Part shown: piece after piece, positions 7,781 to 15,537 of the stretch | Numbering within the stretch: position 1 is the first letter of the stretch | Layout: each line of letters begins with the position of its first letter | Source of the DNA: CAZQGE01 sp964592815 | GTDB taxonomy: Bacteria; Bacillota; Clostridia; Christensenellales; CAG-917 | Length of the DNA stretch: 24,797 nt | Assembly: GCA_964592815.1 (NCBI GenBank) | Contig: CAZQGE010000020.1 | Location: forward strand, 1-24,797 | Direction of reading: 5' to 3' | The notes under the pieces: model-generated | What the model was told of the DNA's origin: nothing | The model's input: the letters and a program-made list of their open reading frames with translations, nothing else | Database searches by the model: none | Translations under genes and position numbers: made by a program

Positions 7781-9075
7781 CACTTTCTTTTTGAAGAACC
7801 GAAATATGGCTTCCTTGTGCTTCTAGATTTTTTTTGTTTTTGATTGTCAACGTCAAACGTAAATTTTGGTTTAATTTTCTTTTTATTTACAAAAAATTTT
7901 GCGACGACTTTTGGCGTCGCTTTTATTTTTAACATTTTTGAAAAGATGTTTATCAAAACTGCAATTGTAAATAAAACTCCGCAAAAACTTATTATAGGGT
8001 AGCAATAATCTACAATGTTATTGAACCCAAAGAAACTGAACGGATAATAGACTAACAACAAGAAAAACACGTCTATCGTCAAATTTTTAGGTGATAAAGT
8101 CCAGTTTGCAAAATTGTTTAATTTGTCAAGATGCTTTATGTGTTTAGCTTGTTTTTTTACGGTTTTAATGTCTTTTTTGTTGTTTGTATCCAATGAAAAC
8201 AAAAGTTGGGAAATGTTGCTTTCAATATATTTTTTATCTTTTAGACGTATTAGGTTTGCTTTTGACGGTAACAGCGTGGCGAGTTTTTGTGAAGTTTTAA
8301 CTTCTGCTTTATTTGCGACTGAAAGTAAATTCTGCTTCAAAATTTCTAGGGCGGAAACCATAGTTGTAAAAATGGCTGTGCTTATAAGTGCGCCAGAGAA
8401 AAATTTTAAGCCAAGTTTGTCGGCTATTGCAAGAACTGGCATTGACGAGTGTTGAGTGTCTGATAGTACAACTGTTTGTAACATAAACAAAACCACGCCT
8501 AAAAATAAAGCGTCAAATAGGCAGGATAGCGTGATTTGTTTATAAGTCAATTTTTTCCCTTCTTGTGCCATAATAACCCCGCCTAAGATTACGTCAAGCC
8601 CACTATATAGAATAGGTTTTGAAATTGAAAACGAACCCGTATATACGGGCGGTGTTAGTTTTGAAAAGATAACAGTCAAAGATATTATCAAAAGGGGAAC
8701 TAAAATGGCGTTTGCGAGTTTTATTTTTTCTATTCCGAGAATTACAATTACGCACGAAATTATTGCCATAAGCAGTCCCAGCATTGGGATACCGCTGAGT
8801 GAGGAAAGAATAAATTCACTTCCTGCCAACATAGAACAAAATGAAATTGAAGCTGACAAAAAAATTCCAACAGCCAACAGCTTGCTTTTTGGAAGAATAT
8901 TCAATTTGCCGACAATCATAAACAAAGCGCACAACGCCGACATAAAAACTGCCGATATTGCAACGTTTATTGGTGAAAGATTGTCAAAAAAAAGTGCAAT
9001 TTCACGCCCTGACGAAAAACCTGCGCCAATAGTTGTTCCAATATATAAAAAGGTTGATTTTAGTGCTAGCCACAT
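7576..9075 (-). CDS. YkvI-like membrane transporter with suspicious extended C-terminus
   Basis: The protein starts with a transporter-like helix containing GTTIGAGFSSGREI, characteristic of the YkvI family within the APC/LeuT-type transporters, and has about ten hydrophobic segments. A charged insert of about 90 residues splits the late segments. I chose ATG 9075 because family members begin about ten residues before the GAGF motif; the TTG at 9123 has no ribosome site. The ATG itself has a poor Shine-Dalgarno site. As written the frame gives 499 residues. The last 82 (after residue 416) are Ser-rich and are partly the antisense of the neighbour's acidic tail. They begin right after an A8 tract (7828-7835). 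One extra A would end the protein at 417 residues with TAG at 7823-7825. The substrate is unknown. Confidence 0.8.
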   Translation of the reverse strand: MWLALKSTFLYIGTTIGAGFSSGREIALFFDNLSPINVAISAVFMSALCALFMIVGKLNILPKSKLLAVGIFLSASISFCSMLAGSEFILSSLSGIPMLGLLMAIISCVIVILGIEKIKLANAILVPLLIISLTVIFSKLTPPVYTGSFSISKPILYSGLDVILGGVIMAQEGKKLTYKQITLSCLFDALFLGVVLFMLQTVVLSDTQHSSMPVLAIADKLGLKFFSGALISTAIFTTMVSALEILKQNLLSVANKAEVKTSQKLATLLPSKANLIRLKDKKYIESNISQLLFSLDTNNKKDIKTVKKQAKHIKHLDKLNNFANWTLSPKNLTIDVFFLLLVYYPFSFFGFNNIVDYCYPIISFCGVLFTIAVLINIFSKMLKIKATPKVVAKFFVNKKKIKPKFTFDVDNQKQKKSRSTRKPYFGSSKRKCYCSSGDLSSSLSPPSSSASQQWPSQSSSSQQWSSSQPHSLVVLDLRLKKSSNGDLRESVSTSSSPLR

Positions 9076-9087
9076 ACGTTGATAGAA

Positions 9088-9117
9088 TATGTAATGGCAA
9101 TTATGTTTATGAGTCAA
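9088..9117 (-). promoter_or_regulatory. Possible promoter for the YkvI-like gene
   Basis: TTGACT (9117-9112) and TACATA (9093-9088) are 18 bp apart on the minus strand, just after the glyQS terminator. The -10 ends only 12 nt before the chosen ATG, so the message would have a very short leader. This fits the absence of a Shine-Dalgarno site. Confidence 0.4.
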
Positions 9118-9126
9118 AAACAAATT

Positions 9127-9155
9127 AAAAAGCGTCGAATGCTCGACGCTTTTTT
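9127..9155 (-). terminator. Intrinsic terminator of glyQS
   Basis: The stem GCGTCGA (9132-9138) with TCGACGC (9143-9149) encloses a 4-nt loop. On the minus strand it is followed by five T (9131-9127), 20 nt after the glyQS stop codon. Six T flank the other side as well. It separates glyQS from the downstream transporter gene, which therefore needs its own promoter. Confidence 0.85.
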
Positions 9156-9174
9156 GACGTTAAAACAGATTTAA

Positions 9175-10560
9175 TCAATATTCAAATTGTTCTTGAAAAT
9201 AGCTTGCAAGATTTTCAATAGGAATTCTTACCTGCGCCATAGAATCTCTTTCACGCACGGTGACCGCATTGTCTTCAAGTGTGTCAAAGTCAACGGTTAC
9301 GCAGTACGGAGTGCCAATTTCGTCTTGACGGCGGTATCTTTTTCCGATTGAGCCAGTTCCGTCAAATTCGCAAACAAACTTTTTGGAAAGTTCCAAATAT
9401 ATAGCTTCTGCGTTTTCGTTGAGTTGCTTTTGAAGTGGAAGTACAGCAACTTTAACTGGTGCAATTGCGTGGTGAAAGTGCATAACGACACGCGTATCAT
9501 TTTCGCCGACTTGTTCTTCCTCATACGCATTGCAAAGCAAAGCTAGCACCATTCTTTCAACACCCAATGACGGCTCAATAACGTAGGGTACGTATTTTGC
9601 GTTTGTTATAGGGTCGATGTAACTCAAATCTTTGCCACTTGTTTTCATATGTTGATTGAGGTCATAATCGGTACGGTCTGCTATGCCCCAAAGTTCGCCC
9701 CAACCAAACGGGAATTTGAACTCAAAATCTGTTGTAGCTTTGGAATAAAAACAAAGTTCTTCTTTGTCGTGGTCGCGCAAACGTAAACAATCGTCGTCCA
9801 TTCCGAGTTCCAAAAGCCAATCGTGGCAATACTTGCGCCAGTAATTGAACCAATCAAGGTCGGTGCCAGGCTCGCAGAAAAATTCAAGTTCCATTTGTTC
9901 AAACTCTCTCACGCGGAAAATGAAGTTGCCAGGAGTGATTTCGTTACGGAATGATTTTCCAATTTGACCAATTCCAAAAGGAACTCTTTTTCGTGAAGTA
10001 CGTTGTACGTTCTTGAAGTTGACAAATATACCTTGTGCAGTTTCAGGGCGGAGATAAACAGTATTTGTGCTGTCTTCTGTTACGCCTTGGAATGTTTTGA
10101 ACATAAGATTGAACTTTCTGATTGAGGTAAAGTCTGCTTTTCCGCAAATTGGGCAAGTGATGCCTTTTTCTTTTATATAGGCTTCCATTTGGTCGTTTGA
10201 CCAACCAGCAATGTTTTCGTCAATGCCTTTCTTTTTCATATAATCTTCAATAAGATTATCTGCGCGGTGACGTGATTTGCAAGATTTGCAATCCATAAGC
10301 GGGTCGGAAAAACCGCCCAAGTGTCCGCTTGCTTGCCAAACGGTTGGGTTCATCAAAATTGCGCAATCAACGCCTACGTTGTAAGGACTTTCAGTAACAA
10401 ACTTTTTCCACCAAGCTGCTTTTACGTTATTTTTAAGTTGAACACCCAAAGGACCGTAATCCCAAGTATTGGCGAGACCGCCGTAAATATCGCTGCCTGG
10501 GTACACAAAACCACGGTTTTTAGCTAAGGCAACTAATTTATCCATTGTTAATTCTGCCAT
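9175..10560 (-). CDS. glyQS: Glycine--tRNA ligase, homodimeric (single-chain) type
   Basis: This class II aminoacyl-tRNA synthetase charges tRNA-Gly. It is the single-chain alpha2 type, not the two-subunit glyQ/glyS enzyme. The 461 residues fit the family. The N-terminus has GFVYPGSDIYGG and WDYGPLG. Cysteine pairs (CKSC and CPIC) sit in the insertion and may bind zinc. Motif 2 includes SFRNEITPGNFIFRVREFEQ. Motif 3 includes EPSLGVERMVLALL. The C-terminal anticodon-binding domain follows (VAVLPLQK onward). The ATG has GAGGT 8 nt upstream. A strong promoter lies about 38 bp upstream and a terminator follows, so it is monocistronic. No T-box leader is present between the promoter and the start. 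Confidence 0.97.
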   Translation of the reverse strand: MAELTMDKLVALAKNRGFVYPGSDIYGGLANTWDYGPLGVQLKNNVKAAWWKKFVTESPYNVGVDCAILMNPTVWQASGHLGGFSDPLMDCKSCKSRHRADNLIEDYMKKKGIDENIAGWSNDQMEAYIKEKGITCPICGKADFTSIRKFNLMFKTFQGVTEDSTNTVYLRPETAQGIFVNFKNVQRTSRKRVPFGIGQIGKSFRNEITPGNFIFRVREFEQMELEFFCEPGTDLDWFNYWRKYCHDWLLELGMDDDCLRLRDHDKEELCFYSKATTDFEFKFPFGWGELWGIADRTDYDLNQHMKTSGKDLSYIDPITNAKYVPYVIEPSLGVERMVLALLCNAYEEEQVGENDTRVVMHFHHAIAPVKVAVLPLQKQLNENAEAIYLELSKKFVCEFDGTGSIGKRYRRQDEIGTPYCVTVDFDTLEDNAVTVRERDSMAQVRIPIENLASYFQEQFEY

Positions 10561-10597
10561 AAAATGACCTCTTTACTACTTTATTTTATTATTAAAG

Positions 10598-10626
10598 ATA
10601 ATATATAAAAGACTTGTCAAAGTCAA
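10598..10626 (-). promoter_or_regulatory. Strong sigma-A promoter for glyQS
   Basis: TTGACT (10626-10621) and TATTAT (10603-10598) are 17 bp apart on the minus strand, a near-consensus match. The transcript start would fall near 10590, leaving a leader of about 30 nt that carries only the ribosome site. There is no room for a T-box. I see no feature in 10627-10759. Confidence 0.75.
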
Positions 10627-10759
10627 GTAAACGTAAATAGTATCCTAAAATCAAACATTTATGTGGTTAAGCAAAAACTTTTTGAACGTTTGCAGATTTT
10701 ATAAAAAAGCGGTAAATAAATTTTGATTGCTATTCGTACAATTTTAATAGGTTAGGTAT

Positions 10760-10791
10760 AAAAAAAGGGACGATTAAACGTCCCTTCTTTT
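10760..10791. terminator. Intrinsic terminator after the Cys-run small protein gene
   Basis: AAGGGACG (10765-10772) pairs with CGTCCCTT (10779-10786) around a 6-nt loop. On the minus strand seven T follow (10766-10760), so it ends the small gene's message 16 nt after its stop. A T-rich run on the plus-strand side makes it potentially bidirectional. Confidence 0.85.
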
Positions 10792-10802
10792 TAGATTGCA
10801 AA

Positions 10803-10991
10803 TTATTTGCAACCGAAGCCACCACCGCCACCGCAGCAGCAACAAAGGATAAGGATAATCAATATGCAGCAACAATTATCGCCGCCACCGAAGCCACCGC
10901 CGTCACCACAGCAACAGCAAAGGATAAGGATAATCCAAATCAAGCAACAACAGTCATTATTTGCACCGCCGTTTGCAAAGAATCCGTTCAT
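10803..10991 (-). CDS. Small membrane protein with Cys runs and Gly-rich linkers, internally duplicated
   Basis: This 62-residue protein has two near-identical units, each CCC, then a hydrophobic segment of about eight (LIWIILIL or ILIILIL), then CCCC and a Gly/Phe-rich linker. The ribosome site is a perfect AAGGAGGT 7 nt before the ATG, and a terminator follows, so the gene is real. Expression may be high. The hydrophobic segments are short for full membrane spans but may lie in the membrane with the cysteines at its faces. Similar tiny Cys-rich proteins occur in Clostridia, where databases sometimes label them 'chorion class high-cysteine' by composition only. Function is unknown; metal binding, disulfide networks or a spore/envelope role are guesses. 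Confidence 0.8.
   Translation of the reverse strand: MNGFFANGGANNDCCCLIWIILILCCCCGDGGGFGGGDNCCCILIILILCCCCGGGGGFGCK
10813..10962. repeat. 75-bp tandem duplication within the Cys-run gene
   Basis: Two copies of about 75 bp, beginning at 10813 and 10888 with the same CCGAAGCCACC start, share the block AAAGGATAAGGATAAT. The unit equals 25 codons, so the frame is kept. The copies differ by scattered substitutions, so the duplication is not recent or is under selection. Confidence 0.8.
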
Positions 10992-11100
10992 AATATGTAC
11001 CTCCTTGTTTTGTGGGAAAACATTTCCCTATGTACCATACGCAAATTTTTTTATTTGTGTGATTATGATAAATAGAGTTCTCAAAGAATATACTTTTTTG

Positions 11101-11565
11101 ATGAACAAGGTTAAAAGGCTGATAGGAATTGTAAGCGGTTTATTCTTTACCTTCTTAGTTGCGTGGTTATGTTCGCATTTTTTCAGGTTAGACGCGGACT
11201 GGTATTTTGCATTGAAAAAACCCGTACCCGTGCCCGACTCGATAGTGTTTACGGTATTGGTGGTTTTGACGTACGTTTCTTCCGTGTTGGTAATATCACA
11301 GTTGGTGACAGGAAAACACATATTTCCGTCAATGTTATTCTTTTTGGGAAAAGGAATAAGTGTTTTTTTATACGTTTATGTATTCTTCACTTTGAAAAAC
11401 ATAATTGGCGGAATGGTGTTTATGACGTTTACTTTTGCATTTTCATTTATTTTGTTTATCAGATTTTGTAAAAAAGACATCAAAACTGCGCTTGCATATC
11501 TTTATACTTTTGTATTCAATTTTTACGCGTTTGTGGTTATGATTGCAATAACTATGGCAAACTGA
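11101..11565 (+). CDS. Divergent TspO/MBR-like membrane protein
   Basis: This 154-residue protein has about five hydrophobic segments. The segment DWYFALKKPVPVPDSIVF matches the TspO/MBR signature in which a W-Y-x-x-L-K-K-P motif is followed by prolines and the second helix. The rest is less conserved: the usual tryptophans in later helices are mostly missing. TspO proteins bind tetrapyrroles or other small hydrophobic molecules in the membrane, but a binding role here is uncertain. I chose ATG 11101; another in-frame ATG at 11065 is possible. Neither has a clear ribosome site. The frame remains open much further upstream only because it runs antisense through the Cys-run gene; that part is not coding. 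Confidence 0.65.
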   Translation: MNKVKRLIGIVSGLFFTFLVAWLCSHFFRLDADWYFALKKPVPVPDSIVFTVLVVLTYVSSVLVISQLVTGKHIFPSMLFFLGKGISVFLYVYVFFTLKNIIGGMVFMTFTFAFSFILFIRFCKKDIKTALAYLYTFVFNFYAFVVMIAITMAN

Positions 11566-11887
11566 CTTCTATTTTTAATATTTTGGGTTAGATTGCATAA
11601 TTCTTTGTTTACAACTTGTATCTTGCAAATCCAAAAAACATATCAAAACAGCCCAAATAGCTTTGTAAAATTGTTAAAATTACAGATAAAAACTATATGT
11701 TTTGCCATACCATAAAACAAAAGTTTTATAATAGAGAGTGCTTTTCAAAACTCAAAAGCGCAAAAAGTTGCTGTCAGTAGTTGCATAATTTCAAGGGTGA
11801 TGTTAAATTCCTTGATAAAATTCGTCTTATTTGTTATCATAATATAAGTATTCACTTATAAGCATCAGCTTTCAAAAGAGGTCAAAA
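11566..11887. other. 322-bp intergenic region between the TspO-like gene and coaX
   Basis: I see no convincing gene. It holds the coaX promoter (11812-11840) and, further upstream, a perfect TATAAT at 11727-11732 with a weak TTGCCA 19 bp before it. An 8-bp stem (one G-T pair) follows, formed by 11739-11746 and 11755-11762. A 27-codon frame starting near 11698 has no ribosome site. No clear terminator for the TspO-like gene was found. Confidence 0.5.
11812..11840 (+). promoter_or_regulatory. Probable sigma-A promoter for coaX
   Basis: TTGATA (11812-11817) and TATCAT (11835-11840) are 17 bp apart, 47 bp before the coaX ATG. It probably serves coaX and perhaps hom downstream. Confidence 0.5.
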
Positions 11888-12664
11888 ATGATTTTAACAA
11901 TGGATATTGGAAACACAAACTTAAAAATCGGCGTATTTCAAGACGAAACGTTGATTTCTTCGTGGAGAGTTTCAACAAAAGCGTCACGTACGGCAGATGA
12001 ATACGGTATGGTCATTTACGACTTGTTGCGTCAATCAGGTTTGCATTTTAGCGACATAAAGGGCGTGATTATGTCATCTGTTGCACCGTCACTTAACTAC
12101 ACAATCGAGCATATGTGCGACTACTATATGCACACTTGCCCTATTACCGTAAACAGTAAAACAAAAACAGGACTTAAAATTGATTATCTACACCCGACTG
12201 AATTGGGTTCTGACAGATTGGTGGGCGCAACTGCCGCTTATTATCTTTACGGTTCGCCCGTTATCGTTGTCGATTTTGGTTCAGCGACAACGTTTAACCT
12301 CGTGACAAAAGAAGGCGTTTATATTGGCGGAGCTATTGCCCCAGGAATTAAAACTGCAACAGAGTCTTTGGTTCAAGCGGCGGCAAAACTGCCAAGGATT
12401 GAACTTACAACACCAGAAAGCATTGTTGGAAACTCAACCAAAAGTTGTATGCAAAGCGGTATAATTTTTGGCTATACTGGTCTTGTAAAATACCTCGTCG
12501 AAAAGTACAAAGAACTTCCAGAAATGAAAGGCGCAAAAGTTGTTGCAACAGGTGGACTTAGCGAATTGGTTGACCAAATTGAACCAAACCTTATTGACGT
12601 TACGGATAGAGCGTTGGCGTTGAAAGGTCTGAAAATGATTTACGATATGAACGTAAATAAATAA
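11888..12664 (+). CDS. coaX: Type III pantothenate kinase
   Basis: CoaX phosphorylates pantothenate, the first step to coenzyme A, in the cytoplasm. It needs a monovalent cation and is not feedback-inhibited like CoaA. The 258 residues match the family. The N-terminal phosphate loop is DIGNTNLKIG (from D6), the GSDR motif has D109, and the acidic DFGSATT (D129) belongs to the second ASKHA nucleotide-binding motif. GGAIAPG follows at 147. GAGGT lies 5 nt before the ATG. CoA is the donor of the phosphopantetheine arm that the PPTase encoded at 15538 puts on ACP, but the genes are 3 kb apart and the link is only thematic. Confidence 0.96.
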   Translation: MILTMDIGNTNLKIGVFQDETLISSWRVSTKASRTADEYGMVIYDLLRQSGLHFSDIKGVIMSSVAPSLNYTIEHMCDYYMHTCPITVNSKTKTGLKIDYLHPTELGSDRLVGATAAYYLYGSPVIVVDFGSATTFNLVTKEGVYIGGAIAPGIKTATESLVQAAAKLPRIELTTPESIVGNSTKSCMQSGIIFGYTGLVKYLVEKYKELPEMKGAKVVATGGLSELVDQIEPNLIDVTDRALALKGLKMIYDMNVNK

Positions 12665-12715
12665 ATTACCTTAAAATCGAAAAATTAAATTTGATATATT
12701 ATATAGGAGTTGACT

Positions 12716-14002
12716 ATGGCAGAAATTAAAAAAGTTGGTGTTGCTCTCTTGGGATTGGGCGTTGTTGGTGGTGGAACTTACCAAATTTTGACGTCAAAAA
12801 GAGAATTCATCAAGCAAAATGACGGAATTGACATTGAAGTCAAATGCGTACTTGAAAGAAATTTGGAGCGTTGCAAAGAGTTGGGCGTTGATTTGAGCAT
12901 TGTAACAGATGACATAAAAAAAGTTACGTCTAACCCCGATATACAAATTGTTGCGGAATTTTTTGGTGGTATCGAACCTGCAAAAAGTTTCTTGATTGAA
13001 GCGTTGCTTGCTGGCAAAAGTGTTGTTACAGCCAACAAAGAAATGTTTTCAAAGAGCTGGGTAGAACTAGAAAAAGCCGCAAAAAAAGGTGGCGGTGGTC
13101 TTTATTTTGAAGCCAGTTGCGTGGGTGGCGTTCCTGTTATCCGCACTTTGACTGACAGTATGCAAGGCAATCAAATTACATCGCTTAAAGGCATTGTCAA
13201 CGGCACAACAAACTATATTTTGTCAAGAATGAGCGACGAAGGCGTTGACTATGACAGTTGTTTGAAAGACGCTCAACGTTTAGGTTATGCAGAAGCAAAT
13301 CCTTCCGCTGACGTTGACGGTTTTGACGCAATGTATAAAAACAGCATATTGAGCTCGCTTGCTTACCGCAAGAGAGTGCCTATTGACAAGATTTATCGAG
13401 AAGGCATTTCAAACGTTGAAGTTGCCGACATAAAATATGGCAAAGAATTGGGATATACTCTTAAATTGCTTGCTATTTCAAAGTGTAAAAACGGAAAAAT
13501 TGAAGCGCGTGTCCACCCAGCTTTCTTGCCAAACGAGCATCCTTTGAGTTCAGTCAAAGGTTCGTTTAACGCGTTGTTCCTTAATGGCGACAATGTTGAT
13601 GATATTATGCTTTACGGCAGAGGCGCAGGCGCATTGCCAACAGGCAGCGCAATAGTCAGCGATATTGTCTTTGCTGCTGGAAAAGAGACTCCAAGACGCT
13701 TTTATTGGGAAAATAAAGCCGAGGTTGAGGACAAAGATTTTGCCTCAGACTTTATTTCTAAATATTATATTCGTTTGATTGTATCTGACGAAGGCGGAAC
13801 GCTTGCAAAAATTGCGAACGTTTTTGGAAAACATAAAATATCAATCAATTCAGTTATTCAAAAAGACGTAAAACAACACGAAGTGCCAATTATTTTCATA
13901 ACGCACGAAACAAGCGAAAGCTGCATAAATAAGGCGTTAAAAGACATAAAGCAGTTGTCAGGCGTCGAAAAGGTTGCATCGCTTATCAGAGTTGAGGACT
14001 AA
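12716..14002 (+). CDS. hom: Homoserine dehydrogenase with C-terminal ACT domain
   Basis: This enzyme reduces aspartate semialdehyde to homoserine, leading to threonine and methionine. The start is ATG 12716, with AGGAG 6 nt upstream; the TTG two codons earlier is unlikely. The 428 residues show the NAD(P) loop GLGVVGGG (13-20), TANKE with K108, GIVNGTTNYIL near 159, and ADVDGFDAMYK with D204 and K208. An ACT domain lies at about 348-428 (YIRLIVSDEGGTLAKIANVF), as usual for Gram-positive Hom, where it gives threonine feedback. It lies 51 bp after coaX and 8 bp before malQ. thrB and thrC are not here. It competes with DapA for the product of Asd. Confidence 0.96.
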   Translation: MAEIKKVGVALLGLGVVGGGTYQILTSKREFIKQNDGIDIEVKCVLERNLERCKELGVDLSIVTDDIKKVTSNPDIQIVAEFFGGIEPAKSFLIEALLAGKSVVTANKEMFSKSWVELEKAAKKGGGGLYFEASCVGGVPVIRTLTDSMQGNQITSLKGIVNGTTNYILSRMSDEGVDYDSCLKDAQRLGYAEANPSADVDGFDAMYKNSILSSLAYRKRVPIDKIYREGISNVEVADIKYGKELGYTLKLLAISKCKNGKIEARVHPAFLPNEHPLSSVKGSFNALFLNGDNVDDIMLYGRGAGALPTGSAIVSDIVFAAGKETPRRFYWENKAEVEDKDFASDFISKYYIRLIVSDEGGTLAKIANVFGKHKISINSVIQKDVKQHEVPIIFITHETSESCINKALKDIKQLSGVEKVASLIRVED

Positions 14003-14010
14003 TTTTTAGA

Positions 14011-15525
14011 ATGAAAACAACAAAAATTCAAAGAGCGTCGGGCGTGTTGCTTAATATTTCATCGCTTCCAAGTGAATTCGGTATCGGGTGTTTTTCACAC
14101 GATGCCGAAACTTTTTCTGACCTTATTGCAGATATGGGATTTTCTTGGTGGCAAGTTTTGCCTATTACAACTATTGGGTGGGGAAATTCTCCATATTCTG
14201 GACTGTCGACTTATGCGGGCAACAGCTTATATATCAACCCTTACGTATTGCTTAATCAAGGACTTTTGACTGAAAACGAGTTGCGGGAGGCAAAATTTTT
14301 TGGAGAGCCTTATCTTGCAGATTATGACTTTGCGCGCAATAATTCAAGTAAATTTTTGCATTTGGCATTTGCGCGAATAAACAATGAATATCAAAAGCAA
14401 ATTGACAATTTTTATGAGCAGGAAAAGTATTGGCTTAGAGATTACGCGTTGTTTATGGCACTTTCTGAAAGTCGCGGAAGTATTTGGCGTAATTGGGAAG
14501 CCCCGTTAAAATTTCGTGATAAAAAGGCTTTGGAAAATGCAGAAATTGAATATAAACACAGCATTGCCTATTATATTTTTGAGCAATTTGAATTTTTCAA
14601 ACAATGGAAACAACTTAAATCGCAAGTCAACAAAAGAGGAATACGCATAATTGGAGATTTGCCGTTTTATGTGTCAACTGATTCAGTTGACGTTTGGGCG
14701 AATCCTCAAAATTTTCAACTTGATGAAAATCTAAATCCGGTTGCTGTTGCAGGAGTGCCACCAGATTCTTTTGCTTCTGACGGTCAAATTTGGGGCAACT
14801 GCCTTTACAATTTTAAGGCTATGGAAAATGATGGTTTTTCTTGGTGGAGAAAACGCATTTTGCATTGTGAAAAGTTGTATGACGCTTTACGACTTGACCA
14901 TTTTAGAGCTTTTTACAATTATTTTTCTATTCCCGCTTGCGATACGCATACTGCTGTAAATGGACATTGGGAAGAAGGCGCAAAAGATAAGTTGCTTGAC
15001 TTAATCAAAAGCGATGCTCCCGATTATTTGTTTATTGCAGAGGATTTAGGGCTTATTGACGACGGTTGCAGAGAATATATTGACAACTGTGAATTTCCTA
15101 CCATGCGGGTTTTTCAATTTGGTTTTGATTATCACGACAGCCCTCATATTCCTTATAGATACACGCCCGATACGGTGGCGTACAGCGGAACTCACGACAA
15201 CAATACTCTGTTGGGTTGGCTTTATGAACTCAATGACGGTACACGTGAGTATGCTTTGAAATATTGCGGTTTTTCTGGCGCAGGTTGGGGAGCAGGCGGG
15301 CCTCAATGCGAGTCAACAAAAGCGATTTTGAAAACGTTGATTGCGTCGGCGTCATCACTTGTCGTATTTCCGCTTCAAGATATGTTGGGGTATGGTACAG
15401 ATACAAGAATGAACGTCCCTGGTGTTGCGGAAGGCAACTGGAAATATAGATTGCCGTATGAACTTTTGCACACCGTTGACAGAGATTATTTTTTGGAAAT
15501 CAACCGTATATATGGCAGAAAGTAA
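14011..15525 (+). CDS. malQ: 4-alpha-glucanotransferase (amylomaltase)
   Basis: This GH77 enzyme moves alpha-1,4-glucan segments between maltodextrins or glycogen-derived chains in the cytoplasm. The 504 residues equal the usual short amylomaltase. The nucleophile is D296 in RLDHFR, the acid-base is E344 in IAEDLGLI, and the transition-state stabiliser is D396 in GTHDNNT. IIGDLPFYV and VDVWANP are classic conserved blocks. The start is 8 bp after hom; the nearest ribosome-like stretch, GAGGA, lies in the hom 3' end at poor spacing, so coupled translation is likely. No other starch or glycogen gene is nearby, so its role is probably general glycogen/maltodextrin turnover. Confidence 0.96.
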   Translation: MKTTKIQRASGVLLNISSLPSEFGIGCFSHDAETFSDLIADMGFSWWQVLPITTIGWGNSPYSGLSTYAGNSLYINPYVLLNQGLLTENELREAKFFGEPYLADYDFARNNSSKFLHLAFARINNEYQKQIDNFYEQEKYWLRDYALFMALSESRGSIWRNWEAPLKFRDKKALENAEIEYKHSIAYYIFEQFEFFKQWKQLKSQVNKRGIRIIGDLPFYVSTDSVDVWANPQNFQLDENLNPVAVAGVPPDSFASDGQIWGNCLYNFKAMENDGFSWWRKRILHCEKLYDALRLDHFRAFYNYFSIPACDTHTAVNGHWEEGAKDKLLDLIKSDAPDYLFIAEDLGLIDDGCREYIDNCEFPTMRVFQFGFDYHDSPHIPYRYTPDTVAYSGTHDNNTLLGWLYELNDGTREYALKYCGFSGAGWGAGGPQCESTKAILKTLIASASSLVVFPLQDMLGYGTDTRMNVPGVAEGNWKYRLPYELLHTVDRDYFLEINRIYGRK

Positions 15526-15537
15526 AGGTTTTAAGCA

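Noticed and set aside
7556..7826. Additional open frames on both strands over the acidic-tail region
   Set aside because: They arise from the repetitive GAC/TGT composition of the tail in other frames and have no ribosome sites.
7781..7827. Terminator between the convergent helical-protein and transporter genes
   Set aside because: Only short, interrupted GAAG/CTTC pairing is present; the plus-strand T8 is not preceded by a stable stem.
10561..10759. T-box leader for glyQS
   Set aside because: No T-box core sequence was seen, and the strong promoter is only about 38 bp from the start codon.
10807..11100. Long plus-strand extension (Pro/Gln-rich) in front of the TspO-like protein
   Set aside because: It is the antisense of the Cys-run gene, which has a perfect ribosome site and a terminator. 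The TspO-like match begins only after 11101.
11698..11781. 27-codon open frame in the gap before coaX
   Set aside because: No ribosome site, and it overlaps promoter-like sequence.
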